NCBI GenBank assembly: GCA_910578275.1
Contig: CAJTPR010000013.1
Location: 1 to 7,559, forward strand
Direction: 5' to 3'
Length of the DNA stretch: 7,559 bases
Source: an uncultured Bacteroidales bacterium
GTDB lineage: Bacteria; Bacteroidota; Bacteroidia; Bacteroidales; P3
The translations under genes and the position numbers were made by a program. Positions within the stretch are counted from its first letter, which is position 1. Every line of letters begins with the position of its first letter. The notes beneath the pieces were generated by a model that did not search any database, was not told where the DNA came from, and saw only the letters and a list, made by a program, of their open reading frames with translations. Below, one piece after another: positions 1-5,531 of this stretch.

Positions 1-172
1 TGATGCGGTTGATGCCTGTCCGGCAGGTTGTTGCCGTGCGTCGTTGGTTTTGCGTCGGAGGCTTAGGGGAGGGTGCAAGGGCAAGCAGGCCGATCGTCAC
101 CGCGTTCTTTCCTTGCCGAAGGGCTGCTGGCGGATTCGTTCCGGGTGGTATGACGAATTCAGTATAATCCAA
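1..172 (+). repeat. Left copy of a GC-rich dispersed repeat (inverted relative to the copy at 7399-7559)
   Basis: This stretch matches the reverse complement of 7399-7559 along its whole length, at roughly 85% identity by hand alignment. There is one 3-nt gap near position 30 and a poorly matching purine-rich patch near 65-90. Well-conserved blocks include the segment around 37-57, the CAGGCCGATCGTC block near 87-99, and the TTCGTTCCGGGTGGTA block near 135-150. Similarity fades after ATCCAA at 167-172. Inside are a direct repeat TGCGTCG-N7-TGCGTCG (37-57) and a short hairpin, GCCTG-TCCGG-CAGGT (14-28). The repeat reaches position 1, so its outer end is probably outside the window. Open frames cross it, but I see no recognisable protein. 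It is most likely a non-coding interspersed repeat; the family is unknown to me. Confidence 0.8.
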
Positions 173-508
173 ATTCGATTAAAGCCGGGAGGAATCGCCG
201 ACACATTCAACCAGACAGCGGTTCTATTCTGCAAAGTTCGGACTTATCGCGGGGCTTGACAAATTTTAGAAATGCCTGAATACAGCGGCAAAAGATGATT
301 GCTCGTACTTTTCCGCAGAAAACCGAATTCGTGAAGTTTCCCTTGAGACAGCATAAATTCAAGCAGGCAGAACGCATTTCTTTTTCGACCTTATTTGATT
401 TCAAGGGAATCCGAAATTGGTAACAAGGGGTGGGCAAAAGCCATAGGAATCGGACGAGGTCGATTGAAAAATGTATTTTTTGCTTTCTTGCCGTTTGATT
501 ATGACAAA
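173..508. other. Gene-free AT-rich intergenic stretch
   Basis: No convincing gene is seen between the left repeat and the promoter of the lipoprotein gene. A minus-strand frame of 104 codons (521-207) has a composition and sequence that resemble no protein I recognise, and it would run head-on against the promoter. A 9-nt inverted repeat, TTCCCTTGA (338-346) and TCAAGGGAA (401-409), is separated by 54 nt, which is too loose to call a terminator or operator. The base composition is much more AT-rich than the repeat to its left. Confidence 0.5.
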
Positions 509-539
509 TGTGTGAATTCAAAAAATTAACTTAACTTTG
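509..539 (+). promoter_or_regulatory. Bacteroidota-type promoter for the lipoprotein gene
   Basis: TAACTTTG at 532-539 fits the Bacteroidota -7 consensus TAnnTTTG exactly. A TGTG at 509-512 sits 19 nt upstream, at the place of the -33 TTTG/TTG element. Transcription would start around 545-547, giving a 5' leader of about 57 nt. The leader ends in an A-rich stretch before the ATG, as is usual in this phylum, where A-rich leaders replace strong Shine-Dalgarno sequences. Confidence 0.75.
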
Positions 540-602
540 TGAACTGTGCGTGTGGACTTTGGCATACACGCTGATGGATTAAAAACTAAAAATCATACAA
601 CC

Positions 603-1613
603 ATGATGTTTAAACGCAGTTCCGTTATCGCCCTTGCTTCCTTGTGCGGATTGTTCTTGCTCGCCACATCCTGCAAGACTCCGAGAGAAAAGAGACTGGA
701 AGCGGAAAACGAAAGGCTCAACAATGAAATCATCAAGTCGGATTCGGTACAGATACAATTCATGAACGCATATGCCGAAATCGATGCCAACTTGCAGGCT
801 ATCAAGGTTCGCGAGAAAATGATCAACCGAAACAGCCAGGAAGCCGAAGAAAATCCCGACGTACAGCAACGCATTATCGCCGACATCGTGGAAATCGGCA
901 AATTGATGGAAAACAACCGTCAGAAGTTGCAGAATATGGAAAGCCTGCGCCGTCAGCTGGTAAAGGCTCGTTCCGACAACAAGAAACTCCAGTCCGAAAA
1001 CGCCACGCTCAAGGAAGCGGCCCGTCCGCAGGTGATGAGCAATCCTCAAGATGCCGAAAGGATCGAGGCGCTCGAAAAGGAAAACGCCCGTCTTGCCGAA
1101 TTGAACAAAGGACTTGAAAAGACGATAGCCCGCCTCAAACAACAATTGTCTGAAAGCGAAGCCCGTATCGAAAGCCTGCAACAGGAACTCACCTCCCTCA
1201 AGGAAGCCTACGCCGCCTTGCAGGCCATCAACGAGGAACTCAAGGCCAACGAACAGCAGTTCCTTGCCAAGATGGACGAAAAGGATGCCACGATTTCCGA
1301 CTTGAACAACCGTTTGGGCCAAAGCAAGACCGTCTATTATATCGCCGCTCCCGCCAAGCAGTTGAAGGCGAAACAAATCACGGTCAAGAACAGCGTGAAT
1401 CCGGACGTGAAGTTGTCCAACCTCACCACGGTTTCCGATTATGAAGAACTTCGCGTCATCCCGACCAATTCGGGCAAGGCCGAATTGTTGAGCAGCCATC
1501 CCATGGGAAGCTACAAGATCGACAACAAGGACAAAAAGAACATCAAGATCGAAATCACCAATCCCAAGAACTTCTGGAGCGTGAGCCGCGTTTGCGTCAT
1601 CGCCACCAAATAA
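603..1613 (+). CDS. Coiled-coil lipoprotein, Cbp1-like collagen-binding adhesin family
   Basis: The 336-residue product begins with a lipoprotein signal: Lys4-Arg5, a hydrophobic core at about 8-20, and a lipobox ending A21-T22-S23-C24, where C24 would be lipidated. From about residue 27 to 240 it is a charged coiled coil rich in Glu, Lys, Leu and Gln. The C-terminal 95 residues form a compact domain (from TVYYIAAP at 243, through SSHPMGSYKI, to NPKNFWSVSRVCVIATK at the end). From memory this arrangement matches the Bacteroides Cbp1 family of collagen-binding glycoprotein adhesins, whose C-terminus has the same HP..SY and FWS signatures. Collagen binding is inferred from the family name only. 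The protein is probably anchored in the outer membrane. D47-S48-V49 fits the Bacteroides O-glycosylation motif. I chose 603 because the signal peptide starts there; 606 is an equally possible ATG, while the in-frame GTG at 546 falls at the predicted transcription start. The gene is monocistronic, with its own promoter and terminator. Confidence 0.82.
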   Translation: MMFKRSSVIALASLCGLFLLATSCKTPREKRLEAENERLNNEIIKSDSVQIQFMNAYAEIDANLQAIKVREKMINRNSQEAEENPDVQQRIIADIVEIGKLMENNRQKLQNMESLRRQLVKARSDNKKLQSENATLKEAARPQVMSNPQDAERIEALEKENARLAELNKGLEKTIARLKQQLSESEARIESLQQELTSLKEAYAALQAINEELKANEQQFLAKMDEKDATISDLNNRLGQSKTVYYIAAPAKQLKAKQITVKNSVNPDVKLSNLTTVSDYEELRVIPTNSGKAELLSSHPMGSYKIDNKDKKNIKIEITNPKNFWSVSRVCVIATK

Positions 1614-1633
1614 AAGGGAACTTGAAAGTTCGG

Positions 1634-1668
1634 AAAAAGCCTCGGGAATACTCTCGAGGCTTTTTTTT
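1634..1668 (+). terminator. Intrinsic terminator of the lipoprotein gene
   Basis: An 11-bp perfect stem, AAAAAGCCTCG (1634-1644) with CGAGGCTTTTT (1655-1665), encloses a 10-nt loop. A run of eight T (1661-1668) follows the GC part of the stem. It lies 20 nt after the stop codon. Confidence 0.92.
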
Positions 1669-1845
1669 ATCCAATACGAAAGTCTTGGAAAAGTTTGGAC
1701 GGCCTGCCGGAAGCGAGGAAAAAACGGCCGGCCGTCAGCCGGGAAAACAAAGCGGCCGAGGAAACAAGAAGGAATCCCATCGCACCGCGCTTGTCCTCTC
1801 AAGTGGATGAACAAGCAAGGGTATGCTCCCGTCGGCAGATGGCCG
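1669..1845. other. Spacer between two convergent terminators
   Basis: There is no gene here: short open frames cross the stretch but none resembles a protein. It contains a perfect 12-bp palindrome, ACGGCCGGCCGT (1724-1735), and GACGGCC (1698-1704) can pair with GGCCGTC (1730-1736). Much of the plus strand is purine-rich. It lies outside both transcription units if the flanking terminators work. Confidence 0.55.
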
Positions 1846-1878
1846 AAAAAAAAGCCCCGGAGAAAATTCCGAGGCTTT
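1846..1878 (-). terminator. Intrinsic terminator of the rpiB-lutB-deoC operon
   Basis: Read on the minus strand, AAGCCTCGGA pairs with TCCGGGGCTT as ten consecutive pairs including one G-U wobble, around a 6-nt loop, followed by a run of eight T (1853 down to 1846). On the plus strand the same position would be a C-A mismatch and the T run is short, so it works mainly for the minus strand. It lies about 135 nt beyond the deoC stop codon. Confidence 0.85.
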
Positions 1879-1938
1879 CCTGGTTAAAGGAACGTATCTG
1901 CCCGCAAGGCGAAAAACGAAACGGATAATAGGCAGGGA

Positions 1939-1987
1939 ATCCTCGACGCAAAGAAGCGTGTTCGCGGTGCGTGACGCAGCCGAGGAT
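1939..1987 (-). other. Possible three-way-junction structure in the deoC 3' untranslated region
   Basis: ATCCTCG (1939-1945) pairs perfectly with CGAGGAT (1981-1987). Inside are two small hairpins: ACGC/GCGT (1946-1949 with 1956-1959) and TGCG/CGCA (1968-1971 with 1975-1978). The element would be transcribed between the deoC stop and the terminator. It could be a transcript-stabilising structure, or chance pairing in GC-rich sequence; nothing here shows a function. Confidence 0.3.
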
Positions 1988-2011
1988 ATTCCGGCACGAC
2001 GGCCGCCCGTC

Positions 2012-2800
2012 TTATTTTGTCCGGGCAAACAAGGCATCGGCCAAACGGCTCGCTCCCACCCTGAACAACTCCGGCCGCATCCATTTTTCTCCCAGGATAT
2101 GCCAAACGAGTTTGAAATAGGGGATGGCACCCTCTACCGACGAAATGCCCCCGGCGGGCTTGATACCCACGATACGGCCTTGGGAAGCATAGCGTCCAAT
2201 GACTTTCAACATGACGTAAAAAGCCTCCGTGGTAGCCGAGACCGAGGTTTTCCCCGTGGAAGTCTTGATGAAGTCCGCACCGTTGTCGATGGCGATGCAA
2301 GAGGCCTTTTCGATATTGTCGGGAGTTTGCAAGTTGCCTGTTTCCAGAATCACTTTCAGGTGCGCCTTGCCACAGAGATCCTTGATGGCCCTTACCTCAT
2401 CGCCCACACGCTGGTAGTCGCCTTCCAGAAAGGCACCTTGTGAAATGACCATGTCTATCTCGTCCGCGCCGTCTTTCAAGGTCTGTTCTATTTCGAACAA
2501 CTTGGTCTTGAGCGGCAGTTGGGAGGCCGGAAATCCGCCGGCCACGCAAGCGGTCTGAATCCGGGTGCCGGCCAGGTTTTTCTTTACCAGCGAGGCGTAA
2601 TAAGGATAAACGCACACCGCCGCCGTGCCGTATTCTTTCGCCTTTTGGCACAAATCCTCCACACGTTGTCGGGTGTCGGTGCCGTCGAGCGTTGTCAAGT
2701 CTATGAAAGAAAGCAATTTGACGCACATCTCCTTTTCCTGGAAGGGAACGGGTTCGGAAAGGATGCCCGCCACCTCTTTTTGAACGTTTTCCAAATTCAT
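2012..2800 (-). CDS. deoC: Deoxyribose-phosphate aldolase (DeoC)
   Basis: DeoC is a cytosolic class I aldolase that cleaves 2-deoxyribose-5-phosphate to acetaldehyde and glyceraldehyde-3-phosphate in deoxynucleoside breakdown. The 262-residue product carries the family motifs: FIDLTTLDG near 32-40, GADEIDMV (111-118, with the proton-relay Asp at 116), VILETG near 150-155, DFIKTSTGK (176-184, K179 being the Schiff-base lysine) and GIKPAGG (212-218, with the second active-site lysine K214). All catalytic residues expected from E. coli DeoC are present, and the length fits the longer DeoC type. About 25 residues precede the first conserved block, slightly more than in E. coli. The start ATG is 12 nt after the stop of the upstream LutB-like gene, so it is the last gene of a three-gene transcript ending at 1846-1878. 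Confidence 0.96.
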   Translation of the reverse strand: MNLENVQKEVAGILSEPVPFQEKEMCVKLLSFIDLTTLDGTDTRQRVEDLCQKAKEYGTAAVCVYPYYASLVKKNLAGTRIQTACVAGGFPASQLPLKTKLFEIEQTLKDGADEIDMVISQGAFLEGDYQRVGDEVRAIKDLCGKAHLKVILETGNLQTPDNIEKASCIAIDNGADFIKTSTGKTSVSATTEAFYVMLKVIGRYASQGRIVGIKPAGGISSVEGAIPYFKLVWHILGEKWMRPELFRVGASRLADALFARTK

Positions 2801-2812
2801 GACTATGGTTTT

Positions 2813-4168
2813 TTAATTTTCCTTGTTTTTTTCCGTCCAAAGAAGACGAAAACTCTTTTGGCTGAAATCGGGGAATTCCCTTTGCTGTCCGAATTGCTTC
2901 TTGAAATGGAGCTTGAGCATGAAACGGTTGTAGGGCGATTGAAGCGCGCCGGTCTTGAGCAGCATGCGCTTCAATACCTTCATCTGTTTCCTTTCGATTG
3001 AAAAGACGGCATTGCTTTCCACCGCTTCCTTGCGGTTGAACAGGATCAGTTCCTGGAAGTTGATGCCGGAAGGGCATACCTCGCTGCATTTGCCGCAAAG
3101 CGTACAGGCGAACGCCAAAAAACCGCTTTCCTTGAAACCGTTCTTGATGGGATCGGCCACGCAATTCAACGGCCCCACGAGCGGCATTCCGTCGAAAGAA
3201 TTCACATACTTGAATACCGGGCAAAGTGCCGTGCAGGCCTGGCAACGGATACAGTTGAAAATACTGCGCCGGTGTTTCTTCTTCAATATCCGGGTGCGTC
3301 CGTCGTCCACCAAGATAAGATAGAACTCGTCGGGACCGTCCACTTCGCCCTGACGGCGCGGGCCGCGCAACAAAAGCTGGTTCCAGGCGTAAGGTTGGCC
3401 GTGCGCGTGGGAAGAAAGCATGCACGAAAAATATTCCAGCTCGTTGAGCGAAGGGATCAGGCTGTCGATGCCCGCCACCACGATATGAGTCTTGCAGAAA
3501 GAAACGGGAAGCGTCTGCGTGCCGTCGTTCTCCACCAGCACCACGCAACCCGGGTCGCACACCAGGAAATCGGCACCGGTAAGGGCCACCGAACCGGAAA
3601 ACATCTCGTTCAGCAGTTTTTTCTTGTTCAGGGCTATGACCTGTTCGGTGCCGATGTTCTTTCCCTTGTCGGCGTCCTCTCCGAGTCCTTCCAGGTTCAA
3701 CTCCTCCTGCCAACGGCGCACCACCTTGCCGGAAGTTTCGGGCAGGATGGAATAGGGAAAATTACCGGGACGAATCTGCCGGAGGTTCATCTTTTCGCCT
3801 TTGAGCAAGCGTGCGATGCCCATCTGGTCGAGGCAATCGTTCTTGCTCATGAAGATTTTCCGGGAAGGTTCGACGATATTCCGTATCTCGCGTACCACGT
3901 CTTCGGCCCTTTCGGCATACAGCACCTTGACGCCCGCGGCGGAAAGGTTGGATTCCAAACTGATGAGGTAATTGGGCAGGTCGGCCATTACCTTGTTCTT
4001 GTAAAAGGCGATGCGCTCCTTCAACGAGTGGTAGCGCGAAAAGTAGTTCTTGGCATCCTCGGCGTTTTTCTCATAATGTTCGCTCACCGCCTCGAAAAGG
4101 GGCGACTCGTCCTTTTTCCGCATGTTTTCGGAAACCCTCCGTAGAAAAACCTGCCTGTAGAAATCCAT
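2813..4168 (-). CDS. lutB: LutB/LldF-type LUD-domain iron-sulfur protein
   Basis: The 451-residue product has a LUD domain (about 65-300) followed by a ferredoxin-type region with two CxxCxxCxxxCP motifs: C306-C309-C312-C316 and C355-C358-C361-C365. These should hold two [4Fe-4S] clusters. The blocks HIVVAGIDSLIPSL (228-241), LLLRGPRRQGEVDGPDEF (265-282) and LILVDDGR (284-291) are typical of LutB, the electron-transfer subunit of the LutABC L-lactate oxidation complex. The length is close to the usual 450-480. LutA and LutC are absent from the window and the flanking genes are rpiB (18-nt gap) and deoC (12-nt gap), so the lactate role is not supported by context. Cysteines at 204, 208 and 225 occur in the LUD core, where the LutB I remember (ADTGS type) has none. 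The family call is sure; the electron donor and true substrate are not. A downstream ATG (residue 16) is an alternative start. Confidence 0.88.
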   Translation of the reverse strand: MDFYRQVFLRRVSENMRKKDESPLFEAVSEHYEKNAEDAKNYFSRYHSLKERIAFYKNKVMADLPNYLISLESNLSAAGVKVLYAERAEDVVREIRNIVEPSRKIFMSKNDCLDQMGIARLLKGEKMNLRQIRPGNFPYSILPETSGKVVRRWQEELNLEGLGEDADKGKNIGTEQVIALNKKKLLNEMFSGSVALTGADFLVCDPGCVVLVENDGTQTLPVSFCKTHIVVAGIDSLIPSLNELEYFSCMLSSHAHGQPYAWNQLLLRGPRRQGEVDGPDEFYLILVDDGRTRILKKKHRRSIFNCIRCQACTALCPVFKYVNSFDGMPLVGPLNCVADPIKNGFKESGFLAFACTLCGKCSEVCPSGINFQELILFNRKEAVESNAVFSIERKQMKVLKRMLLKTGALQSPYNRFMLKLHFKKQFGQQREFPDFSQKSFRLLWTEKNKEN

Positions 4169-4186
4169 CGGATGCGTGTTTGGATG

Positions 4187-4630
4187 TTATAGGTCTATCT
4201 TGTCGATTCTCCTTTGATGCCTTCCCCCTTCGAATCCGGTCTGGAAGAACATCCTTACCGCCGCTTCGGCTTCCTGTTTTTCGATGAACCGTCCCGGCAA
4301 GGCCAGCACGTTGGCATTGTTGTGCTGCCTCGACAGGCGGGCGATTTCCCGGTTCCAGCACAAGGCGCAGCGCACGTGCGGATGCTTGTTGGCGGTTATC
4401 GAGACACCGATGCCCGAACCGCAGACCAGGATACCTGTCTGCAAAAGCCCCTCTTGCACTTCCTGTGCCAAGGCGTGGGCGAAATCGGGATAGTCCGCGC
4501 TCTGGGCCGAGTGCGTGCCGAAATCCTTGAAACGGTAGCCCTCCTTGCCAAAAACTTCCTTTATGTGTTCCTTGAGTTCGAATCCGGCATGGTCGCTGCC
4601 TATTCCGATGATGGTATCCTTGCTTGTCAT
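4187..4630 (-). CDS. rpiB: Ribose-5-phosphate isomerase B
   Basis: RpiB/LacAB-family enzyme that interconverts ribose-5-phosphate and ribulose-5-phosphate in the non-oxidative pentose phosphate pathway. The 147-residue product has the family signatures: GSDHAGFELK (11-20), DYPDFA (46-51), the active-site loop VCGSGIG with catalytic Cys70, NREIARLSRQHNNANVLALPGR (93-114) and FEGGRHQRRIDKI near the C-terminus. Length matches the usual 143-150. I chose the ATG at 4630 because the conserved domain begins a few residues later. An in-frame ATG at 4690 would add 20 unrelated residues and lies upstream of the predicted promoter. It is the first gene of the operon rpiB-lutB-deoC. Other RpiB-fold isomerases (allose-6-P or galactose-6-P) cannot be fully excluded, but the CGSGIG loop and pentose-enzyme neighbour favour RpiB. 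Confidence 0.95.
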   Translation of the reverse strand: MTSKDTIIGIGSDHAGFELKEHIKEVFGKEGYRFKDFGTHSAQSADYPDFAHALAQEVQEGLLQTGILVCGSGIGVSITANKHPHVRCALCWNREIARLSRQHNNANVLALPGRFIEKQEAEAAVRMFFQTGFEGGRHQRRIDKIDL

Positions 4631-4660
4631 GGCGAAAAATTCCGTTTTTGAAAATCGAGG

Positions 4661-4691
4661 CGAAGTTACTAAAAAATCGTGCCGACTCAAC
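4661..4691 (-). promoter_or_regulatory. Candidate Bacteroidota-type promoter for rpiB-lutB-deoC
   Basis: On the minus strand TAACTTCG (4668-4661) differs from TAnnTTTG at one position, and GTTG (4691-4688) sits 19 nt upstream as the -33 element. The start ATG at 4630 lies 30 nt downstream of the -7 box, giving a leader of about 20-25 nt. Confidence 0.55.
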
Positions 4692-4722
4692 TTATCAACA
4701 ATCTATCAACAGGTGTTGATAA
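4692..4722. promoter_or_regulatory. Cluster of three TATCAACA octamers (operator-like or DnaA-box-like)
   Basis: TATCAACA occurs at 4693-4700 and 4704-4711 on the plus strand, and inverted as TGTTGATA at 4714-4721. The last two form an 8-bp perfect inverted repeat with a 2-nt centre. Start-to-start distances are 11 and 10 nt, about one helical turn, so the copies face the same side of DNA. Two extend to TTATCAACA, one base from the E. coli DnaA box TTATCCACA. The cluster touches the upstream edge of the predicted rpiB -33 element, a position suitable for an activator or operator. Confidence 0.5.
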
Positions 4723-4781
4723 ACAAAATTATTGATTGTCAAAATATTATGGTTTTCATGGATTTTTTGCCATGTAAAAAG

Positions 4782-4812
4782 TAGGTCGTTTCAAAAAACT
4801 TGACTATCTTTG
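4782..4812 (+). promoter_or_regulatory. Bacteroidota-type promoter for rplU-rpmA
   Basis: TATCTTTG at 4805-4812 fits the -7 consensus TAnnTTTG. At the expected -33 distance only TAGG (4782-4785) is found, so that half is weak. Transcription would begin around 4818-4820, leaving a leader of only about 20 nt before the rplU ATG at 4841. That is too short for a ribosomal-protein leader RNA of the kind known in other phyla. Confidence 0.6.
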
Positions 4813-4840
4813 TGCCCCTAATTGAGAAAAACATTCAGTC

Positions 4841-5149
4841 ATGTACGCTATTGTGGACATAGCCGGCCAACAGATCAAGGTTGAGGAAAACCAGAAGGTC
4901 ATCGTCAATCATCTGGATGCCAAGGAAGGCGACAAGCTCGAGTTCGAAAAGGTATTGTTGAAGGACAACAACGGACAAGTTGAAGTAGGCACTCCCGTCG
5001 TTTCCGGTGCCAAGGTAACCGCCAAGGTATTGAGCCATGTGAAAGGCGACAAGGTCATCATCTTCAAGAAGAAGAGAAGGAAAGGCTATCAGAAGAGGAC
5101 CGGTTTCCGCGCTTCCTTGACCCAGATCCAGATCGAGAAGATCGCTTAG
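4841..5149 (+). CDS. rplU: 50S ribosomal protein L21
   Basis: The 102-residue product starts MYAIVDIAGQQIKVEENQ, the usual L21 N-terminus. It continues with the LEFEKVLL block (33-40), GTPVVSGAKVTAKVL (50-64) and the basic KKKRRKGYQKRTGFRASLT region (76-94), which contacts 23S rRNA. It is a complete L21 of normal length and part of the large ribosomal subunit. It is first in an operon with rpmA, 47 nt downstream. Codon use is smooth and there is no sign of transfer. Confidence 0.97.
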   Translation: MYAIVDIAGQQIKVEENQKVIVNHLDAKEGDKLEFEKVLLKDNNGQVEVGTPVVSGAKVTAKVLSHVKGDKVIIFKKKRRKGYQKRTGFRASLTQIQIEKIA

Positions 5150-5196
5150 TTCCCGGTTCCAGCAAACGGAGTTAGAAATTTTAACAAGATAAGACA

Positions 5197-5460
5197 ATGG
5201 CACACAAAAAAGGTGTCGGTAGTTCCGATAACGGTCGTGAATCAGAAAGCAAACGCTTGGGCGTTAAAATCTTCGGCGGACAGGCCGTAACCGCCGGCAA
5301 CATCATCATACGTCAACGCGGCACCAAGTATCATCCCGGCCTCAATGTAGGCATGGGCAAGGATCACACGCTGTTCGCCTTGGTGAACGGTACGGTGGCG
5401 TTCAAACGCAAAAGGGAAACGGGACGTCCTTACGTTTCGGTCGTACCTGCCGAAAATTAA
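5197..5460 (+). CDS. rpmA: 50S ribosomal protein L27
   Basis: The 87-residue product starts MAHKKGVGSSDNGRESESKRLGVK, the conserved L27 N-terminal tail that reaches the peptidyl transferase centre. It carries the IIIRQRGTKYHPGLNVGMGKDHTLFAL block (36-62). The N-terminus lacks the short cleavable extension seen in Firmicutes L27, as expected for Bacteroidota. It follows rplU with a 47-nt gap, and a strong terminator begins 26 nt after its stop codon, closing the operon. Confidence 0.97.
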   Translation: MAHKKGVGSSDNGRESESKRLGVKIFGGQAVTAGNIIIRQRGTKYHPGLNVGMGKDHTLFALVNGTVAFKRKRETGRPYVSVVPAEN

Positions 5461-5486
5461 TCGGTCAAAGTTTTTTGTTTTGATAA

Positions 5487-5518
5487 AAAAACGGGCGTCC
5501 GGAGGGATGCCCGTTTTT
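5487..5518 (+). terminator. Intrinsic terminator of rplU-rpmA
   Basis: A 12-bp stem with one G-U pair joins AAAAACGGGCGT (5487-5498) to ATGCCCGTTTTT (5507-5518) around an 8-nt loop. Five T follow the GC part of the stem. The A-rich left arm means it could also act on the minus strand. The ygiQ reading frame begins at its edge, so it may also control readthrough into ygiQ. Confidence 0.88.
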
Positions 5519-5531
5519 GTTTCCCTGCGCC

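Noticed and set aside
44..259. 71-codon plus-strand frame through the left repeat
   Set aside because: A similar peptide is found on the minus strand in the right repeat copy (RVLSL-KG region), but the two frames diverge outside the repeat and no protein family is recognisable. It follows from the repeat rather than being a gene.
207..521. 104-codon minus-strand frame upstream of the lipoprotein gene
   Set aside because: It has no recognisable domain or promoter, and it runs against and partly over the lipoprotein promoter region.
546..602. GTG start at 546 for the lipoprotein
   Set aside because: It coincides with the predicted transcription start and would put 19 polar residues before a clear lipoprotein signal peptide beginning at 603.
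579..1814. 411-codon minus-strand frame antisense to the lipoprotein gene
   Set aside because: It is a shadow of the coiled-coil gene, with repetitive FLEGGEFLLQAF-type composition mirroring Glu/Lys codons, and it runs through the terminator.
2397..3713. 438-codon minus-strand frame overlapping lutB and deoC
   Set aside because: It is an out-of-frame reading of the two real genes with very high Arg/Gly content; both real proteins carry full catalytic motifs in the other frame.
3272..4144. 290-codon plus-strand frame antisense to lutB
   Set aside because: It has no recognisable motif and lies fully inside a well-supported gene on the other strand.
4692..4722. Replication origin
   Set aside because: Three DnaA-like boxes occur, but there is no neighbouring dnaA or dnaN or other origin-associated gene, and the spacing fits an operator equally well.
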